DNA of 64,000 nucleotides. It comes from Legionella sheltonii. GTDB taxonomy: Bacteria > Pseudomonadota > Gammaproteobacteria > Legionellales > Legionellaceae. The stretch lies in the NCBI RefSeq assembly GCF_026191355.1, contig NZ_JAPHOQ010000004.1:219714-283713 (forward strand), in the 5' to 3' direction. A model generated the notes under the pieces. The model was not told the DNA's origin and made no database searches. It saw nothing but the letters and a program-made list of their open reading frames with translations. Below, piece by piece: positions 1-8,253 of this stretch; positions within the stretch are counted from its first letter, which is position 1; each line of letters starts with the position of its first letter. A program made the translations under genes and the position numbers.

Positions 1-1
1 A

Positions 2-283
2 AAAAATAAAGAGGGCTGGCGTTGGACTTTTGATAAACGTTTGCATTGTGTCGCGTCGACCCTTCCATTTGAGGATGAACTAAGAGCGATGTTGCAAGCG
101 ATTAAAGCTCCATTATGTCTCATTCGGGCAAAACAAGGGGTACCTTATCCTGAAGAGGTTTTTCAAGCAAGAATGCGCGCAATCAAAAATTGTACGCTTT
201 ATGAGGTTGAAGGGGGGCATCATGTACACATGGATGATCCAGTACCTGTAGCCAAGTTAATTGATTGTTTTTTAATCTATTAG
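2..283 (+). CDS. alpha/beta hydrolase, C-terminal part (5' truncated by window)
   Basis: The reading frame is open from base 2, so the gene starts outside the window; only about 93 residues are visible. The opening residues GWRWTFDKR and the following segment resemble the region just before the last strands of alpha/beta hydrolases. The strand APLCLIRAKQG would normally carry or precede the acid residue, and GGHHVHMD near the end holds the expected catalytic histidine. The nucleophile elbow is not visible, so the substrate cannot be guessed. The gene ends with TAG, followed by about 135 bases before the next gene. The fold is fairly certain, the function unknown. Confidence 0.75.
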   Translation, partial: KNKEGWRWTFDKRLHCVASTLPFEDELRAMLQAIKAPLCLIRAKQGVPYPEEVFQARMRAIKNCTLYEVEGGHHVHMDDPVPVAKLIDCFLIY

Positions 284-418
284 ATTGTTTAAAAACCTAC
301 AAATGCTCTTTTTTTGAAAAATACTGTTATTTTAAGATCTGTTTGTGCTAAAGTGAGCTACATTTTCTCGACAACAACGAAAGATAAAATTTTTAATGTA
401 AAGTAATGAGGTGATAAA

Positions 419-955
419 ATGGCATTTTTTAAGTGGAACTGGGGTGCAAAGAAAGCGGATCAAGTGAAAGCTGGATTAAAAAAATTTGGTTCATCCAAGC
501 CCAACGTCTATAATACAGTTAGTGATTTGAGGGTTGAATTAAAAGCTGAAGCAAATGAAAACCATTCTAAAGACATCATCAATGCGTTACAACAACTCGA
601 TGCTAGGTTAGATGAAATACAGCAAACCTTCAACAAAGACACCAATCAACCGATGAATGTCTTTGAATACGCGTTTTGCTGTCGAGAATTTGCTGAAGAA
701 TGTCGATCAGCTATTTTAAGTTACGAGCCAACCTTAATGGCCGCTCCTGGCATTTGGAATAAGCTCAAAGCATACATCAATGCCATCGTGGAATATATTG
801 GGTTTCAGCCATTATGCGAACCGGAGAAAAGCACACTTGGCTTAAAAGAGGATTTTAGACAACAATTTAACACTACAAAACGCAATCTCATGCCCAAAAA
901 GTCTCCTAGCGATTCTGAGGATGACCCATGCAGCTGCTTCTCAATGAAATTCTAA
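419..955 (+). CDS. hypothetical protein with Cys-rich acidic C-terminus, possible effector
   Basis: This 178-residue protein is not recognised. The start ATG has AGGTG about seven bases upstream. The body is mostly helical and soluble, with a Lys-rich N-terminus (KWNWGAKKADQ) and no signal peptide or membrane span. The tail is unusual: a Ser/Asp/Glu stretch (SPSDSEDD) is followed by PCSCFSMKF, two cysteines close to the end. An acidic run near the C-terminus is common in Dot/Icm substrates, and clustered C-terminal cysteines are sometimes lipidated in host cells, but the last four residues are not a CaaX box. A type IV effector is a possibility, not shown. It stands alone, and a palindromic repeat lies just downstream. 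Confidence 0.7.
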   Translation: MAFFKWNWGAKKADQVKAGLKKFGSSKPNVYNTVSDLRVELKAEANENHSKDIINALQQLDARLDEIQQTFNKDTNQPMNVFEYAFCCREFAEECRSAILSYEPTLMAAPGIWNKLKAYINAIVEYIGFQPLCEPEKSTLGLKEDFRQQFNTTKRNLMPKKSPSDSEDDPCSCFSMKF

Positions 956-966
956 GATAAAAAATT

Positions 967-1062
967 TTACTTGTAGCTTGAGAGCAGCGAAATAGAATTC
1001 AACCCGGAAATTATATGGACTTACCCCGGGTTACGGCTTCGCTTAATCCAGGCTACAAGTAA
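967..1062. repeat. REP-like palindromic element
   Basis: A 96-base imperfect palindrome. The ends are inverted repeats (TTACTTGTAGC and GCTACAAGTAA), with a second inner pair around AACCCGG and CCGGGTT. The inner text CCCGGGTTACGGCTTCGCTTAATCC is of a kind found in dispersed intergenic repeats of many proteobacteria. It follows the stop codon of the preceding gene closely, so it could also act as a terminator or mRNA end structure. Confidence 0.7.
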
Positions 1063-1159
1063 ATCACTTCCTTATTTTATAATCTCTATTTTTAAATTCT
1101 TATCCTAATCGAACAGTGCTAATATAGATGAATTAAAAAATTTCAAAAGGAATTGTCTT

Positions 1160-1213
1160 ATGCGCGATATATTTGAAATAAACCCCACTCAGCTCAGCCA
1201 ACTCATTTTTTAG
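1160..1213 (+). CDS. possible 17-residue leader peptide upstream of the AI-2E transporter gene
   Basis: ATG at 1160 is preceded by AAAGGAA and opens a 17-codon frame ending TAG at 1211-1213, ten bases before the start of the transporter gene. The TAG overlaps the transporter's own Shine-Dalgarno sequence (TAGGAG). Such an arrangement could couple translation of the two frames. The peptide (about MRDIFEINPTQLSQLIF) has no run of one amino acid that would suggest classical attenuation. Nothing beyond spacing and ribosome-binding sequence supports it, so it may be chance. Confidence 0.25.
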   Translation: MRDIFEINPTQLSQLIF

Positions 1214-1223
1214 GAGTGAGCTC

Positions 1224-2315
1224 ATGAGCCGCATCGTTCTTTTTACATCCGGATTAATTATCATATGGATAGTCGGCTACTTTCTTATTGTAGGCAGCCA
1301 TGTGCTGATTCCTTTGGTCATTGCGGTTTTTATTTGGAATCTTCTCAATACCATCAGTAATATCATTCAGCAAATACCAAAGTTAGGCGCCCTTCTGCCC
1401 AATTGGCTCAGTATGATTTTTGCATTTACAATCGTTGCTGTTTTAGTTTTTGTTTTTATTAATATCATTACCAATAATGTAAATAATGTCATCGCAGCTT
1501 CAGGTCGCTATCAAGAACATTTATTAACCATTTCTAACGACATTGATCGAAAATTTCATATTGAACTGTTAGCAAGTATTAACAGCATGATCAAGACCCT
1601 AAACCTGCAAACCATTATTGTGAATGTTTATGGAGTATTCACTACTTTAGCAAGTTCAACCGTACTCATTTTATTGTATGTGGCTTTTTTGTTTGTGGAG
1701 CAGCATTTTTTCCTAAAAAAAATCGATGCCTTGTTCCCTACATTAGAAGGACGCCTACTGATTAACAACATCATTATTCACATTGTTAATAACACCCAGA
1801 CATACTTGGGTTTGAAATCCATTTTGAGTATCAGCACTGCCATTGCCAGTTGGATTATTATGAAGTGGGTTGGATTAGATTTCGCGGAATTTTGGGCTCT
1901 GCTTATCTTTTTCCTCAATTTTATTCCCAATATTGGCGCGATTATCGCGATTGCCTTCCCAGCCTCACTTGCGATTGTCCAATTTACCGGATGGATTCCT
2001 TTTACTGAAATCATTATAGGCTTAGGCGCAGTTCAATTTGTTGTAGGAAATTTAATTGAGCCACGTTACTTAAGTAACTCATTGAATCTAAGTCCCTTAG
2101 TCATCTTAATTGCTTTAGCAGTTTGGGGTGCGATATGGGGAATATTAGGCATGTTTCTCTCAGTGCCTATTACCGTAATGATGATGATTATCTTTGCTCA
2201 TTTTGAAAAAACCCGCCCTATAGCGATTCTTTTATCTCGAGATGGGGACGTCTTTAAAACCTATGAACTGTTACCTATGGAAAATTTACCCGAACAAGAT
2301 TGGATTCAATATTAG
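1224..2315 (+). CDS. AI-2E family transporter (PerM/TqsA-like)
   Basis: This 363-residue integral membrane protein has the layout of the AI-2E/PerM family. Two or three N-terminal helices come first (residues about 5-40 and 60-85), then a polar segment of about 60 residues, then a block of C-terminal helices. That block contains the family-like motifs FWALLIFFLNFIPNIG and the following GNLIEPRYLSNSLNLSPL. Family members export small molecules or, in some bacteria, act as sodium-proton antiporters; the substrate here cannot be told from sequence. The start ATG follows TAGGAG at normal spacing. The length is typical. No neighbour suggests quorum sensing, so the AI-2 name is only the family label. 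Confidence 0.92.
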   Translation: MSRIVLFTSGLIIIWIVGYFLIVGSHVLIPLVIAVFIWNLLNTISNIIQQIPKLGALLPNWLSMIFAFTIVAVLVFVFINIITNNVNNVIAASGRYQEHLLTISNDIDRKFHIELLASINSMIKTLNLQTIIVNVYGVFTTLASSTVLILLYVAFLFVEQHFFLKKIDALFPTLEGRLLINNIIIHIVNNTQTYLGLKSILSISTAIASWIIMKWVGLDFAEFWALLIFFLNFIPNIGAIIAIAFPASLAIVQFTGWIPFTEIIIGLGAVQFVVGNLIEPRYLSNSLNLSPLVILIALAVWGAIWGILGMFLSVPITVMMMIIFAHFEKTRPIAILLSRDGDVFKTYELLPMENLPEQDWIQY

Positions 2316-2322
2316 GCGATTT

Positions 2323-2366
2323 CCTTTCCCCCTAGGGAGAAGGCGACCCTTTAGGGCGGATGAGGG
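2323..2366. repeat. dispersed repeat, CCTAGGG...TAGGGCGGATGAGGG family
   Basis: This short intergenic stretch shares the pattern CCTAGGGnGAAGGn(7-8)TAGGGCGGATGAGGG with 59226-59271, and in reverse orientation with 13441-13483. It lies just after the AI-2E transporter stop codon. The same words recur in Legionella intergenic regions, and the fragments here are probably worn copies of one palindromic family. Confidence 0.55.
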
Positions 2367-2446
2367 CATAATGCAGTGGCCCTCAACGTACCCCGCCCAA
2401 AATCATGGGAAGGGGAATTTTTAAACCAGCGGCAATAACAAAACCG

Positions 2447-2833
2447 TTACTTACTCTGAGTTTCCCAAAATGCGATGTGAGCACCTGTAGGATCTTTAAT
2501 AATTGCAAAACTACCCATATCGCCTACCTGAGTAACTCCTTTTACCTCATGAGCTCCGTTTTGCTTTGATTTTGCCAGAGTATCTGCAACATTATTCACC
2601 AGAATATAAGCCATCCAATGTGGGGGTATTTCTTTTTGTTGATTTGCCGGAATTTGCCACATACCACCAACATCCTTATCTTTAGTTTGTATCAGCGTAT
2701 AAGTCATCGTTTCGTCAGAATGGATTTCTTTAAATTGCCAGCCTAGTACTTTGCCATAAAACTCTTTCGCCTTGTGTACATCGGCAGTAGCTAACTCATT
2801 CCAACAGAATTGTCCCATAGAATTTTCTGACAT
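2447..2833 (-). CDS. VOC-family (glyoxalase/bleomycin-resistance fold) protein
   Basis: A 128-residue protein of the vicinal oxygen chelate superfamily. It begins with the typical start of the subgroup: FCWNELATADVHKAKEFYGKVLGW, shown here only in part as ADVHKAKEFYGKVLGW. It ends with the DPTGAHIAFWE strand, where the second-half metal ligand usually sits. Such proteins bind a divalent metal and act on small electrophiles or bind drugs; the substrate is unknown. It is short enough to be a single two-module VOC domain, cytoplasmic and without signal peptide. It is transcribed alone, towards the AI-2E transporter gene. Confidence 0.88.
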   Translation of the reverse strand: MSENSMGQFCWNELATADVHKAKEFYGKVLGWQFKEIHSDETMTYTLIQTKDKDVGGMWQIPANQQKEIPPHWMAYILVNNVADTLAKSKQNGAHEVKGVTQVGDMGSFAIIKDPTGAHIAFWETQSK

Positions 2834-2928
2834 GATTCATTCCTTTTATGATTAGAGGTGTTTGAATAATAGCTTATAATTTATAAAGATGTTAGAAAGT
2901 ATGAGCTAAAAAACAAATAACAAGAACG

Positions 2929-4149
2929 TTATCGCCTCATAAGAAATTGAATGACTATTAAAGCGATTATGATTAATAAAGGAGCCAAGAGAGATAAATT
3001 CCCTCTATTAATCGGTTTGGTTCCCGTGTTCACATTAACAGCCAGGCTGTTTAAGTTAGTTGAATCATAAAAAGTATCTTTATCGACAATAATTGCCTGA
3101 GGTGGCAATTGTTCTGATTCCGTTTTAGTACGGTTAGTCTTTTTGACGGCAGTACCTATGGCAAGAAACTCAATTAAGCCATTCCCTAATTGATACACAT
3201 AGGTTTTGACCCCCACCACATCATCTGCCCCTATGGCCTGTGCTTCTTCATTGATAATTGCCAAGGCGTTTTCACGGGCTTGATAAATCAACCGCGTCAG
3301 CTCATTAATTTCTCCGCGGACAAATGCTTTAATTGCAGAGGTAATTCCACCTACTAATCCTAGAGAATAAACCGATGTACCCAAAAGTAACTTCATAGGA
3401 GCATAACCTAAACGCGCCATATTCCACATTTCAACATTCGTCATGTCACTAGTAACTACATCATTATCCATAGCCGTGATTAATTGCGGATTTTGCGAAG
3501 CAGTTCCTATCATCAGCATTTCACTGACGCCACCAAATGGAAGAACGGTTGTCTTAATACCCAGTACTGCGTTCGCTTTATATTGTCGCGCATGGGCGAT
3601 AATACGATTTAAGGCCAAGTGCCTGGTTTTATTGAAAATATCAGAGTACTCCTTGATTTCACCCCGAGCCAACGTTTTTAAACTGCCAATTATCCCTCGG
3701 CCTAAGCCCATAGAATAGGCTACATTGCCAAAAGCAAAACAAATTGGTTTGTATCCGGCATCAAGCTGGGCATATAATTCCTGCCCATCTGCTGAAGTTG
3801 AAAACTTGTTCTTATCAGCCCCGCTGTCAGCATAAATCACCGAACCTATTGATAAAAATTCAATATTGGCTCCATGCATTATTAATTGGCTGGTGACTCC
3901 AGTGATCCCTGTTGCATTTTTGCTAACAGCCTCCTCTAACATTCGCTTATATGCGGTTTCCCTACCCTCTTCTATAAGTGAAGTAATCTGCGTTAACTCA
4001 CCACCTAATATCGCTTTAAAACCAGAACCGACACTGCCTATAACCCCCAAAGAATGAACACTATTTCCAACAACTATAGTTCCCGGAGAGTAATTTTTAA
4101 GCTGTAAACAATATATTTCATTCCCAGATAATCCAGTTGTAACAGCCAT
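2929..4149 (-). CDS. triple YbjQ-like (UPF0145) domain protein with C-terminal membrane anchor
   Basis: This 406-residue protein carries three tandem copies of the YbjQ/UPF0145 heavy-metal-binding-type domain, at about residues 10-106, 123-218 and 235-336. Each copy shows the GxxxxSxGxxGxxxxxxKxxxxGE(I/L) pattern, followed by an amphipathic helix rich in R, A and E and a closing strand of the type EFLSIGS or EFLAIGTAV. After a polar linker a single hydrophobic segment (about 386-403) ends in RR, so the protein is probably tail-anchored with its domains in the cytoplasm. YbjQ proteins are normally single-domain pentamers of about 105 residues, so the triplication plus anchor is unusual. The function of the family is not settled; metal binding is only suggested by its name. 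Confidence 0.85.
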   Translation of the reverse strand: MAVTTGLSGNEIYCLQLKNYSPGTIVVGNSVHSLGVIGSVGSGFKAILGGELTQITSLIEEGRETAYKRMLEEAVSKNATGITGVTSQLIMHGANIEFLSIGSVIYADSGADKNKFSTSADGQELYAQLDAGYKPICFAFGNVAYSMGLGRGIIGSLKTLARGEIKEYSDIFNKTRHLALNRIIAHARQYKANAVLGIKTTVLPFGGVSEMLMIGTASQNPQLITAMDNDVVTSDMTNVEMWNMARLGYAPMKLLLGTSVYSLGLVGGITSAIKAFVRGEINELTRLIYQARENALAIINEEAQAIGADDVVGVKTYVYQLGNGLIEFLAIGTAVKKTNRTKTESEQLPPQAIIVDKDTFYDSTNLNSLAVNVNTGTKPINRGNLSLLAPLLIIIALIVIQFLMRR

Positions 4150-4269
4150 AATCTAATCCTTAAAATTACAATTTTATATACATAGTTTAGAGTATTTTTG
4201 TAGTATATAGAGTCTATTTGCATTCTACTTTTTTAGCTCAAATGACGTGCTCTTAGGACACTGCCCCCA

Positions 4270-4353
4270 CGTCATCCCGAGTCCAGCGAGGGCTCCTCAT
4301 GATGTGGCACAGGGTATTGCGATGGGAAATCCCATGTTGGACTTGGGATGACG
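4270..4353. repeat. palindromic intergenic repeat (CGTCATCCCGAG family), copy 1
   Basis: An 84-base element bounded by CGTCATCCCGAG and its near-inverse CTTGGGATGACG. Related copies occur at 5221-5306 and 16866-16947, each with one or both ends CATCCCGAG / CTCGGGATGA. It lies between divergent genes, in the shared upstream region of the YbjQ-like and barrel protein genes. Confidence 0.65.
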
Positions 4354-4424
4354 AGGTACTGTTGTAAAAATTTCAGGGTGCGCGAAATCATTTTTTAATG
4401 CCTATTTAATGGAGTAAATGAGTT

Positions 4425-5213
4425 TTGAACCGTATTAAAATTAAAATTGTTTTTTGCATTCTTACTGCAACTCCATTTACTGCAATTGCCGATAATGATA
4501 TTTGTTCTGATTTATTAAATATTATAAGTGCTCCGAGTAATGTGAATAGCCCTTGTTCCATTCCCTTTAAAAAGGTATTCACTGAATTAAACTACATTGA
4601 TCAACAATTGCCTTATCATGCAGGTGTCCAACAAAATGTTCCTAATGCGAATATTCGTATGGGTTTACCAGCAAATAATGAACTTTTTGTTCTTCCATCC
4701 ACCTACATTGATCAAAAAACTTTTCCAGGAACAGGAAGTACGGATATTCGCTTTGGTTTAAAACACACCATCACCTATAAAAATGATTGGGTCTTTGCGT
4801 TGCAAGGAATTGCCGATACGCCGACTGGAAGTGCTGCTTATGGCAGCAATCACTGGGGTATCACCTTCAATGGGATTGCCTACTATGAATTTAACGATCA
4901 ATTGAGCATTACCGGACAACTGGGTATAAGCAGACTCAGTGATCCCAAACTGAGTGGCGGCAATTATTTCAATACAATCAACCCTGATATTTCTTTGGGT
5001 TTCTCACCAAGTGCCAAAGTTTCTCTTTATGTAGAGGTCTATGGTCAAAGTAAAATTAGCGCGAATCAAAGTGCAGGCTTTAACTTTGATGGGGGCATCT
5101 TATTTCTAGCACTCCCTAATACTGTATTGAATCTCAGTGGAGGACAACAATTATACAATTATTTAGGTGGTTTTATGCATTACGTCAATTTGGGCATTGC
5201 TGTCATGTTGTAA
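4425..5213 (+). CDS. secreted outer-membrane beta-barrel-like protein
   Basis: A 262-residue protein starting at TTG, with GGAG ten bases upstream. An ATG seven bases earlier is in another frame and stops after six codons, so TTG is the credible start. A signal peptide of about 22 residues ends at FTAIA. The mature part alternates polar and hydrophobic residues in strands (DIRFGLKHTITY, WVFALQGIAD, ISLGFSPSAKVSLYVEVYG) and ends in hydrophobic aromatic strands (MHYVNLGIAVML), as in outer-membrane barrels of the MetA/SphA type. A short Cys pair near the mature N-terminus may form a disulfide. The transported compound, if any, is unknown. Confidence 0.75.
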   Translation: MNRIKIKIVFCILTATPFTAIADNDICSDLLNIISAPSNVNSPCSIPFKKVFTELNYIDQQLPYHAGVQQNVPNANIRMGLPANNELFVLPSTYIDQKTFPGTGSTDIRFGLKHTITYKNDWVFALQGIADTPTGSAAYGSNHWGITFNGIAYYEFNDQLSITGQLGISRLSDPKLSGGNYFNTINPDISLGFSPSAKVSLYVEVYGQSKISANQSAGFNFDGGILFLALPNTVLNLSGGQQLYNYLGGFMHYVNLGIAVML

Positions 5214-5216
5214 TCG

Positions 5217-5332
5217 GGTCTGTTCGTCCTCCCGAGTACATCGAGGGATTTCCGATCATCACACCGAGCTACTGCGGGGAGTTCCCTCATTGCGCTCGGG
5301 ATGACGCGGCGGGGGAAATGGACGAACAGACC
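5217..5332. terminator. long palindrome between convergent genes (likely bidirectional terminator; contains CATCCCGAG repeat copy 2)
   Basis: A perfect 13-base inverted repeat, GGTCTGTTCGTCC (5217-5229) and GGACGAACAGACC (5320-5332), encloses an inner palindromic repeat of the CATCCCGAG family. It fills almost all the space between two convergent stop codons (5213 and 5333). It could stop transcription from both sides, and it may be a mobile palindromic unit captured there. Confidence 0.6.
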
Positions 5333-6826
5333 TTAAGCAAATACCAAAGTTGTTTGTTCCGATTCATCCTGATTTAAAAGGCGATAAACATCTTGAGTAT
5401 CGTTTTTAATATCATGTTGTTTTTGATACACATCGTATAATCGATAAGCCACATAGAGACAGGTTAAACCCAAAGCAACTGGCCAAGATGCTGCGGCTGC
5501 AGTAATAATAAAGGCGATTCCTCCCACATTAAAAGCTAAGGTTTTCCAAAATTCAAGACAATTTTTGTCGCATTCAGCATTCAATTTTTTTAAAAGTTGG
5601 TGATGATGTTCATCATCTAGAACTGCACCATTTGCCAATTCACGCCGTACCGCAATTAAAGATTTTTGATATTTTTTGTATTCTTCTGCAGTATTATACA
5701 TGGCATTACCCAGCAAACTAAACAATGCGAGTCCTGCCAAAGACAGTGGACCTGTGCATAACAAACTGATGGCAAAACAGGTGGCAATTAAATTTGCAGC
5801 AAGAATGTTGATTGTAAAATAGGTGCATTGAGCCTCCCATTCGTCATTTAACACATCGATTTGTCGTTGAATAACCGCGCGTTCAAAAGGGGTTGCATCT
5901 CTGAGTTGCACCTGTAACTCCTGTAAACGATTTTGATATTTGCTGGCTTCGAAAAGCCATTGAGCTAAATATAAAAGCGTGTCAAACGTTAGAAATGCGA
6001 TGGTTATTACTGAGGCAGCTGATTCTGCAATATGAAAAAACTTATTATAGGTAGTAAGTAACCCGACTACAGACCATACCAAATCACTCGCCATAGTAAA
6101 GCCACGCTTTTCCAGTTCTTGCTGCAATACTTTTTTTGTTGATAATTCATCATTTATTGCAGACTCGATAATATGCTTCATCAAAAGAATCATATTAATA
6201 AGAAAACGAAGTGCATAGAGAAAAATACCCAAATCCGTAATGGCTTCACGAGATTTATTTAAAAAGTTAATCCCTTCGATAAAGCTGTACTGATTACCAA
6301 GTAACTTATTAAGGTCTTGAATTATTTCAGAAAATGAACTTTTTTGAAGATAAATAATTGCATAGTTTGCAAAACCGCGGCTATAAGAAAATTGAGAACG
6401 GAACGTATTTATATTGCCGAAATATGTACGCAATTTAGAAATACTGGTTAATGAAGACAAATTCGACCGTATTTTCTCTACTATCAACTCAGGGAAACCA
6501 TCAATCGATTTTTGTTTTTGCACAGGAGTTACTTTATAAAGTGTTTCGAGGTCTTGACGAAGTTTTTTAAATTTCTCCAAATCAGAGCCAACATAATCCA
6601 ATTGGTAATAAGAAATCAATAAATCGCACAGAAAGTACAAATAAAGGGCTGTAAAATGTTCTTCATTCCAAAGAGATTTATTCGAGACAACTATTTGATA
6701 TAACGATGACAGTTCAGACTTTAATCGATCCAAATTAAAATCTTCTTCTTTAAAAGAAAAATCAATTTTTTTAAATGAATTATTAAAAAAAGTATGTTTT
6801 ATGAGACTTATTTTTGTTTTGCCCAT
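5333..6826 (-). CDS. membrane/coiled-coil protein, candidate type IV effector
   Basis: This 497-residue protein is not recognised. The first 195 residues are helical and polar. Hydrophobic stretches follow at about 199-219, 268-290, 338-376 (probably a hairpin of two) and 431-461. Between them lie charged helices, for example residues 294-335 with heptad-like L/E/Q spacing. There is no signal peptide, and the first span comes unusually late. The tail is polar and acidic (NQDESEQ) before TTLVFA. Soluble N-terminus, paired spans and coiled coil are a layout seen in Legionella effectors that insert into host membranes, but no catalytic motif is visible. A bacterial inner-membrane protein remains possible. 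Confidence 0.65.
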   Translation of the reverse strand: MGKTKISLIKHTFFNNSFKKIDFSFKEEDFNLDRLKSELSSLYQIVVSNKSLWNEEHFTALYLYFLCDLLISYYQLDYVGSDLEKFKKLRQDLETLYKVTPVQKQKSIDGFPELIVEKIRSNLSSLTSISKLRTYFGNINTFRSQFSYSRGFANYAIIYLQKSSFSEIIQDLNKLLGNQYSFIEGINFLNKSREAITDLGIFLYALRFLINMILLMKHIIESAINDELSTKKVLQQELEKRGFTMASDLVWSVVGLLTTYNKFFHIAESAASVITIAFLTFDTLLYLAQWLFEASKYQNRLQELQVQLRDATPFERAVIQRQIDVLNDEWEAQCTYFTINILAANLIATCFAISLLCTGPLSLAGLALFSLLGNAMYNTAEEYKKYQKSLIAVRRELANGAVLDDEHHHQLLKKLNAECDKNCLEFWKTLAFNVGGIAFIITAAAASWPVALGLTCLYVAYRLYDVYQKQHDIKNDTQDVYRLLNQDESEQTTLVFA

Positions 6827-7030
6827 AAAAAATCATTCAGGTGAAGTGAGATGAATGGCTCAATTGTACTACGAGTTACCAAAAACAGCTTAAAACAATA
6901 GTGTTAAGTTTCTGAAAAAAAATAGTTAAAAATAGAAAAAATGCTGCAAACTCGAAATCAAGGAAAAAAATTTAAGAACAGAAGTCCCCCCTTTTTTTTC
7001 TAAAAACTAATTGATACACTCACTGCCCAA

Positions 7031-8239
7031 ATGTCCATAATCCGAGATATAAAGTTGATTCTTGATGCAAGTAATTCATCTGATTTTAACGAAATGAATT
7101 CATCAAAAAAAGAGAAAGTAGTTATTATCATTCCAACCTATAATGAAGCGTCAGTCATTCAAACGACAATAGAACAAGTTTTTGCATCGGTAGAGACAAC
7201 AGCGCGCTATGAAATACATATTTTAATTTTTGATAGTGACTCTACAGATAACACCCAACAAATCGTTGCTGCATTACAAAATAATTATCCAAATTTACAT
7301 TTATGCAACGAAAAAACAAAATCCGGGCTTGGCTCTGCTTATTTGCAAGCCATGAATTATGCTTTAACCTCTCTGGATGCTGATATTATTTTTGAATTTG
7401 ATGCCGATCTTTCCCATCAGCCCAAGTACATTCTCCCTATGTTGGACATGTTGCAAACCTGTGATTGTGTATTGGGCAGCCGTTATGTAAAAGGCGGCAG
7501 CATTCCTAAGGATTGGGAATTTCATCGTAAGTTATTCTCTATCTTAGGTAATTATGTTGCTAGAGCCGTTCTTACTCCTAAGTATAAGGATTTTACTAGC
7601 GGTTTTCGGGCTACTCGACGACAACAGCTTTTAAAAATTCTACCTCGTAGCTTCCTTACGAATCATTACGCATATAAAATACAACTGTTATGGCTTTTGC
7701 ATAAAAACAAAGCAAAAATTCGTGAATATCCCATTGATTTTATCGATCGAAATGAAGGATACAGCAAACTACCTAAAAACAGCATTGTTGATTCATTACG
7801 CGTTGTTTTTACACTACGGTATCATGAAATCAGACGCTATTTAAAAATGTGCCTTGTTGGCTCTTTGGGTATCGCTGTACAATTTATTACTTATAATATA
7901 CTGCGTGAATATTTTCAATTTTCTCCTTTTCAAGCCGCACAAATTGCAGTATGTGCAGCAATTATTAATAATTTTATTCTGAATAATAAAATTACTTTTG
8001 CTGACAAAAATAAAACAGCTTGGTCGTTAAAATTAAAACGTCTGCTCCTATTTACCCTTTACTCAGTTTTTATTATTAACCTGCAAAGTTTTTGGCTGCG
8101 GTTTGGTATCCTTTGTTTTGGTGAGGGACCCTTGCGAGAAAATATCATCATGGGTGCAGGCATAGGTTTAATGTCACTATTAAATTACTATGCTTATTCT
8201 CGTCATATATGGGCAGAAAAATTTGTTCATAGTCATTAA
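7031..8239 (+). CDS. glycosyltransferase family 2 (polyprenyl-phosphate sugar synthase) fused to GtrA domain
   Basis: This 402-residue protein has two parts. Residues about 28-250 form a GT2 domain of the dolichol/undecaprenyl-phosphate hexose synthase type: VVIIIPTYNEA at the start, a DSDSTDNT turn, FEFDADLSHQP with the metal-binding acids (about 122-126), and GSRYVKGG. Residues about 275-395 form a four-helix GtrA-like membrane domain (GSLGIAVQFITYNILR, then NNFILNNKITFA). GT2 enzymes of this type load a sugar on undecaprenyl phosphate, and GtrA proteins are thought to help flip it. The next gene, 14 bases downstream, is a GT39-type transferase that could use the product. No good ribosome-binding site precedes the ATG; Met22 is an alternative start. 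Confidence 0.9.
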   Translation: MSIIRDIKLILDASNSSDFNEMNSSKKEKVVIIIPTYNEASVIQTTIEQVFASVETTARYEIHILIFDSDSTDNTQQIVAALQNNYPNLHLCNEKTKSGLGSAYLQAMNYALTSLDADIIFEFDADLSHQPKYILPMLDMLQTCDCVLGSRYVKGGSIPKDWEFHRKLFSILGNYVARAVLTPKYKDFTSGFRATRRQQLLKILPRSFLTNHYAYKIQLLWLLHKNKAKIREYPIDFIDRNEGYSKLPKNSIVDSLRVVFTLRYHEIRRYLKMCLVGSLGIAVQFITYNILREYFQFSPFQAAQIAVCAAIINNFILNNKITFADKNKTAWSLKLKRLLLFTLYSVFIINLQSFWLRFGILCFGEGPLRENIIMGAGIGLMSLLNYYAYSRHIWAEKFVHSH

Positions 8240-8253
8240 AGGTAGTGCTGTTC

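Noticed and set aside
1224..2315. Quorum-sensing role for the AI-2E family transporter
   Set aside because: No luxS, lsr or sensor gene lies nearby; the family name alone does not support AI-2 export.
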